Part shown: piece after piece, positions 57,084-64,000 of the stretch
How the letters are laid out: each line of letters starts with the position of its first letter
How positions within the stretch are numbered: the stretch's first letter is position 1
Source: Euzebyales bacterium
GTDB lineage: Bacteria; Actinomycetota; Nitriliruptoria; Euzebyales; JAHELV01
NCBI GenBank assembly: GCA_036374135.1
Contig: DASUUK010000024.1
Coordinates: forward strand, 143,305 to 207,304
Length of the DNA stretch: 64,000 nt
Direction: 5' to 3'
Notes under the pieces: model-generated
What the model was told of the DNA's origin: nothing
Seen by the model: the letters and a program-made list of their open reading frames with translations, nothing else
Database searches by the model: none
Position numbers and translations under genes: made by a program

Positions 57084-58304
57084 ATGAGTGGAACCGGTTC
57101 GGACGCCGTGACGGGCGGACCGTTGGCCGACCTCCGCGTCATCGAGATGGGCGTCCTGCTCGCCGGACCGTTCTGCGGACAGCTGCTCGGCGACTTCGGC
57201 GCCGAGGTCATCAAGGTCGAGCAACCTGGCGTCGGCGACCCGATGCGCGAGTGGGGCCGCGAGAAGCCCCATGGCCAGTCGCTGTGGTGGCCCGTGCTCG
57301 CCCGCAACAAGAAGTCGGTCACTGCGAACCTTCGGGACGAGCGCGGCCAGGACCTGGTGCGCCGCCTGGTCGCCGAGTCCGACGTCCTCGTCGAGAACTT
57401 CCGCCCCGGCACCCTCGAGCGGTGGGGCCTGGGCTACGACGCGCTGTCGGCCATCAACCCGCGCCTGGTCATGGTGCGCGTCACCGGCTACGGCCAGACT
57501 GGGCCGTACGCCCCGCGGGCCGGCTACGGCTCGATCGGTGAGGCGATGGGCGGGCTGCGGTACGTCGTGGGATCGCCCGACCGCCCGCCCAGCCGCGTGG
57601 GCATTTCCATCGGCGACTCGCTGGCCGGCGCCTACGCGGCCTACGGCGCGCTGGCCGCCATCCACGCCCGGGAGCGCACGGGCCACGGTCAGGTCGTCGA
57701 CTCGGCGATCTACGAGGCCGTGCTGGCGATGATGGAGTCACTGGTACCCGAGTACACGGTCGCCGGCTACACGCGGGAGCGGACCGGGTCGATCCTGCCG
57801 AACGTCGCGCCGAGCAACGTCTACCCCACTGCCGGCGGCGACCAGATCCTGATCGGCGCCAACCAGGACACCGTCTTCGTGCGCCTCGCCCAGGTGATGG
57901 CACAGCCGGAACTGGCGGATGACCCCCGCTACGCGACGCACTCGGCGCGCGGCGAGCACCAGGAGGAGCTCGACGGCCTCATCGCCGGGTGGACCGCCCA
58001 GCACGACGCCGATCGCCTCCTGGCCGAACTCGAGGCGCACGGGGTGCCCGCGGGCCGCATCTTCCGCGCCGCCGACATGCTCGACGATCCGCACTTCGCC
58101 GCCCGCGACACCATCGTGTCGGTGCCCCACCCGCGGTTCGACGACCTGCGCATGCAGAACGTCGCGCCAAGGCTGTCGGACACGCCCGGCGCGGTGCGGT
58201 GGGCCGGGCCCGAGCTGGGTGAGCACAACCCGGAGATCTACGGCGGTCTCCTCGGCCTCGACCAGGCGACGCTGACCGCCCTGCGATCCGACGAGATCAT
58301 CTGA
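57084..58304 (+). CDS. CaiB/BaiF family III CoA-transferase
   Basis: A 406-residue enzyme that moves CoA between carboxylic acids. It has RVIEMGVLLAGPFCGQLLGD, FGAEVIKVEQPGVGDPMR, SVTANLRDERGQ, VENFRPGTLERWGLG, GYGQTGPY and GYGSIGEAMGG, then HGQVVDSAIYEAV. I could not place the usual acyl-accepting Asp with certainty. The ATG at 57084 has GGGAGG 13 bases upstream, rather far. It precedes the HyuA gene by 18 bases on the same strand, so the three genes probably form an operon. Confidence 0.88.
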   Translation: MSGTGSDAVTGGPLADLRVIEMGVLLAGPFCGQLLGDFGAEVIKVEQPGVGDPMREWGREKPHGQSLWWPVLARNKKSVTANLRDERGQDLVRRLVAESDVLVENFRPGTLERWGLGYDALSAINPRLVMVRVTGYGQTGPYAPRAGYGSIGEAMGGLRYVVGSPDRPPSRVGISIGDSLAGAYAAYGALAAIHARERTGHGQVVDSAIYEAVLAMMESLVPEYTVAGYTRERTGSILPNVAPSNVYPTAGGDQILIGANQDTVFVRLAQVMAQPELADDPRYATHSARGEHQEELDGLIAGWTAQHDADRLLAELEAHGVPAGRIFRAADMLDDPHFAARDTIVSVPHPRFDDLRMQNVAPRLSDTPGAVRWAGPELGEHNPEIYGGLLGLDQATLTALRSDEII

Positions 58305-58322
58305 CCGGCAGAAAGGCGCACC

Positions 58323-60446
58323 GTGACCTACCGACTCGGCGTGGACGTGGGTGGGACGTTCACCGACCTGTTGCTGATCGACGAGGACACGGGCGCGACG
58401 TTCCGTGCGAAGACGCCGTCGACGCCGGACGACCCGTCGAGGGGCGTGCTGACGGGGATCGAGAAGCTGACAGCGGACCTCGGCGTGGCGCCCGGCGACC
58501 TGGCGCACGTCATGCACGGCACGACCGTGGCGACCAATGCGGTCCTGGAGGGCAAGGGCGCGACCGTCGGCCTGCTGGTCACGACCGGGTACCGGCAGGT
58601 GCTGCACATCGCCCGGTCGTTCGTGCCAGGTGGACTTGCAGGCTGGATCATCTGGAACAAGCCGGCACCGCTCGCGGCGCTCGAGCACACCCGGGAGGTC
58701 GACGGTCGCATCGACGCCCGCGGCAACGAGGTCACCCCGCTCGACGAGGTCAGCGTCGGCGCGGCACTCGCGGAGCTGGCGGACCGGGGCATCGAGTCCC
58801 TGACGATCTCGTTCATCAACGCCTTCGCCAACCCCGACCACGAGCGGCGCACCGCCGAGATCGCGCGGGAGGTGATGGGCGACATCCCGATCTCGCTGTC
58901 CAGCGAGATCCTCCCCGAGATCCGGGAGTACGAGCGCACGTTGACCACCGTCGCGAATGCGTACGTACAGCCGCGGGTCTCGTACTACATCGGCAACCTG
59001 GAGAAGGAGCTGACCGACCGCGGCGTGACCGCCCGGTTGCACATCCTACGCTCCGACGGCGGTTTGATGTCGACGCAGGCGGCGACGAGCGCCCCGGTGA
59101 CCATGCTGATGAGCGGACCGGCCGGCGGTGTCGCGGGGGCGCTGTGGATCGCGCGGCACGCGGGCCACACCAACCTGCTGACGCTCGACATGGGTGGCAC
59201 GTCGACGGACGTGGCGCTCGTAGAGGACGGCCGACCCCGCATCGGACGCGAGACCGAGGTGGGTGACCTCAAGGTGCGCGCGTCGTCGATCGACGTCCGC
59301 ACGGTCGGTGCGGGCGGCGGGTCGATCGCGCATGTGCCCGAGCTGACGGGCGCGCTGCGGGTCGGCCCCGAATCGGCGGGCGCCGACCCCGGACCGGCGG
59401 CATACGGGCGCGGCGGCGAGCAGCCGACTGTCACCGACGCCAACGTGGTCCTCGGCTACCTGCCGCCCAGCCTGCTCGGCGGCGAGATGTCGCTCGATGT
59501 CGACGCCGCGACCGCCGCCGTGTCGACCGTCGCCGACGCGCTGGGCGTCGACGTGCGGCAGGCCGCGGCCGGCGTCGTCGACATCGTGAACGAAAACATG
59601 TTCGGGGCGCTGCGCCTGGTGTCGATCCAGCAGGGTTACGACCCGCGCGAGTTCGCACTCGTCGCGTTCGGTGGCGCGGGCCCGCTGCACGCCAACGCGC
59701 TGGGCCGCCTGATGGGCTCGTGGCCGGTGATCATCCCGCCGTCGCCCGGGGTGCTGTGCGCCTACGGCGACGCGACCACACGCCTGCGCAACGAGGCGGC
59801 GCGCACGTTCATCCGCAGGTTCTCGGACACGTCCGACGACGAAGTCACCGGCATCCTGCGCGAGCTGGAGGCCGAGGCCGCCGCCGCGCTGGGTGAAGGT
59901 GTCGCGCCAGCGACGCCGGCGGGCGGGGACGACAAGGGCGACGGCCACGAGCGGACCACGACGCGGTTCCAGGTCGACGTCCGCTACCACGGGCAGGGCT
60001 TCGAGCTACCGATCGAGGTCGACCTCGACGGGTTCTCGCTTGACCGCGTCGGCGCGGAGTTCGACACCGAGCACGAGCAACTGTTCACCTTCGCCCTCGA
60101 TGCCGACCACGAGATCGTCAACCTGCGCGCGGTGGTGCTCAGCGGCGAGGCGAAGGTGGACGCCGAGCACATCGACCCGGGCGGCGCCGACCCCTCGGAC
60201 GCGCAGCAAGGTACGACGACGGTCTACGTCGACGGCGCGGACGCCACGGCGAACCTGTACGAACGGACCGCCTTGCGCGCCGGCAACCGCATCGCCGGCC
60301 CGGCGATCGTCACCGAGATGGACTCGACGACCCTGATCCTGCCGGGACACACCGGCGAGGTCGACCGCTTCGGCAACATCATGATCCGCCCCGACGACGG
60401 CGACGGCGGAGCGACGCACGCCGACGACGCGACGAGGGAGGCCTAG
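58323..60446 (+). CDS. Hydantoinase A/oxoprolinase-family ATPase subunit
   Basis: A 707-residue protein of the HyuA/acetone carboxylase beta/5-oxoprolinase family. The ASKHA start GVDVGGTFTDLLLIDEDTG (6-24) and DMGGTSTDVALVEDGRP form the ATP site, and AFGGAGPLHANAL lies near 455. Relatives use ATP to hydrolyse cyclic amides or to carboxylate ketones. The GTG at 58323 follows AAAGGCGCACC. It is 18 bases after the CoA-transferase and three bases before the HyuB gene. Which reaction it performs cannot be decided from sequence. Confidence 0.9.
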   Translation: MTYRLGVDVGGTFTDLLLIDEDTGATFRAKTPSTPDDPSRGVLTGIEKLTADLGVAPGDLAHVMHGTTVATNAVLEGKGATVGLLVTTGYRQVLHIARSFVPGGLAGWIIWNKPAPLAALEHTREVDGRIDARGNEVTPLDEVSVGAALAELADRGIESLTISFINAFANPDHERRTAEIAREVMGDIPISLSSEILPEIREYERTLTTVANAYVQPRVSYYIGNLEKELTDRGVTARLHILRSDGGLMSTQAATSAPVTMLMSGPAGGVAGALWIARHAGHTNLLTLDMGGTSTDVALVEDGRPRIGRETEVGDLKVRASSIDVRTVGAGGGSIAHVPELTGALRVGPESAGADPGPAAYGRGGEQPTVTDANVVLGYLPPSLLGGEMSLDVDAATAAVSTVADALGVDVRQAAAGVVDIVNENMFGALRLVSIQQGYDPREFALVAFGGAGPLHANALGRLMGSWPVIIPPSPGVLCAYGDATTRLRNEAARTFIRRFSDTSDDEVTGILRELEAEAAAALGEGVAPATPAGGDDKGDGHERTTTRFQVDVRYHGQGFELPIEVDLDGFSLDRVGAEFDTEHEQLFTFALDADHEIVNLRAVVLSGEAKVDAEHIDPGGADPSDAQQGTTTVYVDGADATANLYERTALRAGNRIAGPAIVTEMDSTTLILPGHTGEVDRFGNIMIRPDDGDGGATHADDATREA

Positions 60447-60449
60447 GCC

Positions 60450-62336
60450 ATGGCGCAGATCATCGAAGCCAACCCCCGTGGGTTCGACCGCGTCGACGTC
60501 GACGTCGTCACGATCGACATCATCGAGAACGCCCTTCGCAACGCGCGCTATGAGATGGACGCCGTGCTGTTCCGCACGGCGATGTCGCCCGGCATCCGCG
60601 AGCAGCACGACGAGTTCCCGATCATCGCCGACCGCGAGGGCCGGATGGTCGTCGGCCAGTTCGGGTCGTTCATCGGCGGATTCCTCGACACGTACGAGGG
60701 CACGGTCGAGGACGGCGACGTGTTCCTGCTGTCCGACCCGTACTCGTGCGACGCGGCGATCAGCCACGCCAACGACTGGCTCGTGCTCATCCCCGTCTAC
60801 CTCGACGGCGCGCTGGTCGGCTGGGGCGCGATGTTCGGTCACATGACCGACGTGGGCGGCAAGGTGCCCGGCAGCCTGCCGACGGACGCCACCTCGATCT
60901 TCGAGGAGGGCGTCGTCATCCCGCCGTTGAAGCTGTACCGGCAGGGTGAGCTGGCAGAGGAGGCGCTGGAGCTGATCCTGCGTCAGGTGCGCATGAAGGA
61001 GTGGAACCGCTCCGACCTCAACGCGATCGTGGCCGCGTGTCGCACGGCCGGGCGTCGGGTCGTCGAGCTGTGCGAGCGGTTCGGCCCCGGGGTCTACCTG
61101 TCGACCCTGGACGCGCTGCTCGAACGCAACCGGGCGGCGATGGCGCAGCTGATCCAGACCACGATCAGCACCGAGAAGCTGTCGTTCACCGACTACGTGT
61201 GCGACGACGGCCGCGGCTACGGACCGTACAAGATCCACTGCACGATGTGGCGGGAGGGCGAGAAGGTCGTCCTCGACTTCGAGGGCACCGATCCGCAGGC
61301 CGAGGGGTCGATCAACTTCTACCTGAACGAGAACATGTTCAGGATGTTCTTCGGCATCTACATGATCATGGTCTTCGACCCGCAGATCCTGTGGAACGAC
61401 GGCTTCTACCCGCTGGTCGACGTGCGGATCCCCGAGGGCACGCTGCTCAAGCCGAGGTACCCGGCCGCGTTGTCGTGCCGGACCCACGCATTGGGTCGGA
61501 TCTTCGACGTCCTGGGCGCGCTGCTGGGTCAGCGCCAGCCGGAGTTCCTGAATGCGGCGGGGTTCTCGTCGTCACCGCACCTGATGTACTCGGGCTACGA
61601 CAAGCGCGGCGAGTGGTTCCAGCTGTACCAGATCGGCTTCGGCGGGATCCCCGGCCGGCCGTTCGGCGACGGACCCGACGGGCACTCGCTGTGGCCCTCG
61701 TTCACCAACGTGCCCAACGAGTTCCTCGAGGCCTACTTCCCCCTGCGCATAGATCACTACGAGACCGTCGCCGACTCCGGCGGTCCGGGCAAGCACCGCG
61801 GGGGCAACGGCATCGAGATGGTCTACCGCTTCCTGGAGCCGGGCGAGGTGTCGATCCACGACGATCGCTGGTTGACCTACCCGTGGGGCGTGAACGGCGG
61901 GTTGCCCGGCGGACGGTCGCGCAAGGTCCTCGAGCGTGTCGACGGCACCCGCGAGGTCCTGCCGAGCAAGTGCGACCGGATCCAGGTCGCCGAGGGCGAC
62001 GCGCTGCACTACATCACCTGGGGCGGGGGCGGCTGGGGCGACCCGCTCGAACGCGACCCCGAACTGGTCGCCGCGGAGGTCGACCGGGGCCTGGTCACCG
62101 TCGAGGGCGCGCGCCGCTACGGCGTGGTGCTCACCGACGACGCCGCGGGCGGACGTCGTCCGGCGGTCGACGAAACGGCGACGGCCGACCTGCGCGGGCA
62201 GATGCGCGCCGAGCGGGGCGACACCGACGTCTTCGACTTCGGCGGCACGGTCGACGACCTCAGGCGACGCAGCCGGGACGAGACCGGCCTGCCGGCGCCC
62301 GAGCCACCACAGTTCGGCCACATGGGCTCGCGGTAG
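60450..62336 (+). CDS. Hydantoinase B/oxoprolinase-family subunit
   Basis: The 628-residue partner of the preceding gene. It begins with IDIIENALRNARYEMDAVLF and ends with the family's GGGGWGDPLERDPE near residue 530, followed by an acidic tail of about 100 residues. MSPGIREQHDEFPIIADREG and GGPGKHRGGNGIE are typical of the alpha subunit of acetone/acetophenone carboxylases and of hydantoinase B. The ATG at 60450 has GGGAGG upstream. No third, gamma-like subunit is seen downstream. Confidence 0.9.
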   Translation: MAQIIEANPRGFDRVDVDVVTIDIIENALRNARYEMDAVLFRTAMSPGIREQHDEFPIIADREGRMVVGQFGSFIGGFLDTYEGTVEDGDVFLLSDPYSCDAAISHANDWLVLIPVYLDGALVGWGAMFGHMTDVGGKVPGSLPTDATSIFEEGVVIPPLKLYRQGELAEEALELILRQVRMKEWNRSDLNAIVAACRTAGRRVVELCERFGPGVYLSTLDALLERNRAAMAQLIQTTISTEKLSFTDYVCDDGRGYGPYKIHCTMWREGEKVVLDFEGTDPQAEGSINFYLNENMFRMFFGIYMIMVFDPQILWNDGFYPLVDVRIPEGTLLKPRYPAALSCRTHALGRIFDVLGALLGQRQPEFLNAAGFSSSPHLMYSGYDKRGEWFQLYQIGFGGIPGRPFGDGPDGHSLWPSFTNVPNEFLEAYFPLRIDHYETVADSGGPGKHRGGNGIEMVYRFLEPGEVSIHDDRWLTYPWGVNGGLPGGRSRKVLERVDGTREVLPSKCDRIQVAEGDALHYITWGGGGWGDPLERDPELVAAEVDRGLVTVEGARRYGVVLTDDAAGGRRPAVDETATADLRGQMRAERGDTDVFDFGGTVDDLRRRSRDETGLPAPEPPQFGHMGSR

Positions 62337-62481
62337 ACCGGACTGCCGCGATCGAGCCGCGGCAGCGAACTGGCCGAGATCGGCCCGCCCAGCGACCACC
62401 TCGGCTGGCTGGCCGGCACACCCGCGAGCCGTCCGGCGGCGGCCCCGGACCCTGACGTGTCAGGTGACCGGCACGGCGGTG

Positions 62482-62487
62482 TACGGT
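62482..62487 (+). promoter_or_regulatory. Candidate -10 element for pgi
   Basis: TACGGT, with TGTCAG 18 bases upstream as a weak -35 (62458-62463). It gives a leader of about 50 bases ending in the AAAGGTGA ribosome site. Confidence 0.35.
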
Positions 62488-62542
62488 CGCACGGTCCATC
62501 TGCGTGGACGCGGTGGGACGTCCCCGGCGAAAGGTGACTGTC

Positions 62543-64000
62543 GTGCAGCCGATTTCGACGACCGACGAGTGGGCGGCGCTGTCCGCGCACGCCGGCGCGA
62601 CGCAGTTCGACCTGCGCGACCTGTTCTCCGACGATCCGGCGCGCGGCACCCGGTTGACCGCCGAGGCCGGCGACCTGTACGTGGACTACTCGAAGAACCT
62701 CGTGACCGACGAGACGATGCGCCTGCTGATCGCACTGGGCGAGCGCGCCGGGCTGTCGGCACGCATCGCTGCGATGCGCGGAGGCGAGCACCTCAACATC
62801 ACCGAGGATCGCGCGGTGCTGCACGCCGCGCTCCGTCTGCCACGCGACGCGCCGCTCCATGTCGACGGACAGGACGTCGTGGCCGACGTCCACGCCGTGC
62901 TCGACCAGATGGCCGAGTTCAGCGACGCCGTGCGTGACGGTCGGTGGACCGGCCATACGGGCGCCCCCGTCGGGACGGTCGTCAACATCGGCATCGGCGG
63001 CTCGGATCTCGGGCCGAAGATGGCCCACACCGCACTGCGGCACGTGGCGGACGGGCCCGACGTGCGCTTCGTGTCCAACATCGACGGCGCCGACATCGCG
63101 CAGACGCTGGCCGGCCTGGATCCCGAGACCGTGCTGTTCGTCGTGTGCTCGAAGTCGTTCGGCACGCTGGAGACGTTGACGAACGCTGCCACGGCGCGCT
63201 CATGGCTGGTCAACCACTTCAGCGAGGATGCGGTGCGCAGCCACTTCGTGGCGGTGTCGACCAACGCGGACCGGGTCGCCGAGTTCGGGATCGACACCGA
63301 CAACATGTTCGGCTTCTGGGACTGGGTAGGCGGGCGCTACTCGTTGCCGTCGGCCATCGGCCTGTCGTTGATGATGGCGATCGGACCGGACCGGTTCCGC
63401 GGGCTGCTCGCCGGCTACCACACCGTGGACGAGCACTTCGCCAGCGCACCTCTGGACCGCAACGTCCCGGCGCTGCTCGGCCTGCTCGGCGTCTGGTACC
63501 GCAACTTCCTCGGCGCCAGCACCCACGCGGTGCTCCCCTACAGCGAGCACCTCGCGCTGCTGCCGGCATATCTGCAACAGCTCGACATGGAGTCCAACGG
63601 CAAGTCGGTCGATCTCCAGGGGCGCCGCGTCGACCACGACACGGGTCCGATCGTGTGGGGGCAGCCGGGCACCAACGGACAGCACGCCTTCTACCAGCTC
63701 ATCCACCAGGGAACGACGCTTGTGCCAGCCGACTTCATCGGCGTGGCGCGCCCGCCGCATGCGGTCGGCGACCACCACCAACTGCTCATGGCCAACTGCT
63801 TCGCGCAGACCGAGGCCCTGGCGTTCGGCAGGACGGGCGACGAGGTCGCGGCCGACGGCGTGGACGACACGCAGCGACCGCACCGCGTCTTCGCGGGCAA
63901 CCGCCCCACCAACACGATCCTGCTGCCCGAGCTCACCCCTTCGACCCTCGGACAGCTGATCGCCTGCTACGAGCACAAGGTGTTCACGCAGGGGACGATC
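62543..64000 (+). CDS. pgi: Glucose-6-phosphate isomerase, N-terminal part (runs off right edge)
   Basis: Interconverts glucose-6-phosphate and fructose-6-phosphate. The visible 486 residues include [19 protein letters not shown] (148-158), [11 protein letters not shown] and [27 protein letters not shown] and [20 protein letters not shown] follow, and the sequence ends at YEHKVFTQG in the C-terminal helices. About 60 residues are cut off. The GTG at 62543 has AAAGGTGA six bases upstream; the GTG inside that site is less likely. It starts a new transcription unit after the HyuB gene. Confidence 0.95.
   Translation, partial: MQPISTTDEWAALSAHAGATQFDLRDLFSDDPARGTRLTAEAGDLYVDYSKNLVTDETMRLLIALGERAGLSARIAAMRGGEHLNITEDRAVLHAALRLPRDAPLHVDGQDVVADVHAVLDQMAEFSDAVRDGRWTGHTGAPVGTVVNIGIGGSDLGPKMAHTALRHVADGPDVRFVSNIDGADIAQTLAGLDPETVLFVVCSKSFGTLETLTNAATARSWLVNHFSEDAVRSHFVAVSTNADRVAEFGIDTDNMFGFWDWVGGRYSLPSAIGLSLMMAIGPDRFRGLLAGYHTVDEHFASAPLDRNVPALLGLLGVWYRNFLGASTHAVLPYSEHLALLPAYLQQLDMESNGKSVDLQGRRVDHDTGPIVWGQPGTNGQHAFYQLIHQGTTLVPADFIGVARPPHAVGDHHQLLMANCFAQTEALAFGRTGDEVAADGVDDTQRPHRVFAGNRPTNTILLPELTPSTLGQLIACYEHKVFTQGTI

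Overview
The window is a very GC-rich (about 70%) actinobacterial chromosome segment, densely packed, with many GTG/TTG starts and four-base stop/start overlaps. The left end, read on the minus strand, carries zinc protease, tilS, hpt, ftsH, folE, folP, folB, folK, a DUF2520 protein, panC and coaX. This is the order known from mycobacteria and other Actinobacteria, but with no panD between panC and coaX. Overall divergence suggests a deep-branching actinobacterium, perhaps of the Nitriliruptoria/Euzebyales type. That placement is inference and was not tested. No rRNA, tRNA, CRISPR array, phage or insertion sequence was seen.

Layout. 1-10.7 kb: folate/pantothenate/proteostasis operon. 10.8-14.7 kb: a small exported membrane protein, a DsbB-like/thioredoxin-like disulfide pair, a 2H phosphoesterase, an aldo/keto reductase remnant, and a four-helix membrane protein translationally coupled to a nitrobindin. 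14.7-22.6 kb: fatty-acid and CoA metabolism (acyl-CoA ligase, SDR, acyl-CoA dehydrogenase, FadB-type fusion) with a phosphatase and a chromate transporter. 22.6-29 kb: hairpin-forming tandem repeats, ppc, a DUF2630 protein, a class III aminotransferase and pgm. 29-35.8 kb: a sugar ABC importer without its ATPase, a secreted glycosidase, and a decayed glycogen-debranching gene. 35.8-41 kb: a second beta-oxidation operon (thiolase, FadB-type fusion, acyl-CoA dehydrogenase). 41.2-48.1 kb: a selenoprotein gene, a hypothetical protein, aconitase, a lone NuoF-like flavoprotein and a CBS-citrate synthase fusion. 48.2-55 kb: Ser/Thr kinase, YceI protein, epimerase, DUF4349 lipoprotein, amidohydrolase and HMG-CoA-lyase-like enzyme. 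55-57 kb: tiny ORFs and three decayed genes. 57.1-64 kb: CaiB-type CoA-transferase, HyuA/HyuB pair, and the start of pgi.

The most interesting item is a SelW-like (Rdx family) gene at 41272-41541. An in-frame UGA occupies the second position of the family's CxxC redox motif and is followed at once by a stem-loop with a GGUCU apical loop, as in bacterial SECIS elements. A standard gene caller would cut this gene or miss it. Other notable items are a 46-bp palindromic element present in three intergenic copies of identical length, about 60-bp hairpin tandem repeats in front of ppc, the aconitase/NuoF-like/CBS-citrate synthase block, and a compact unit (operator-like dyad, strong ribosome site, 28-codon ORF, hairpin) near 55.4 kb.

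Metabolically the window joins CoA and folate supply, beta-oxidation, the oxidative entry of the TCA cycle, anaplerosis (ppc) and hexose-phosphate interconversion (pgm, pgi). This fits an aerobic heterotroph that uses fatty acids and oligosaccharides and has selenocysteine machinery elsewhere in its genome.
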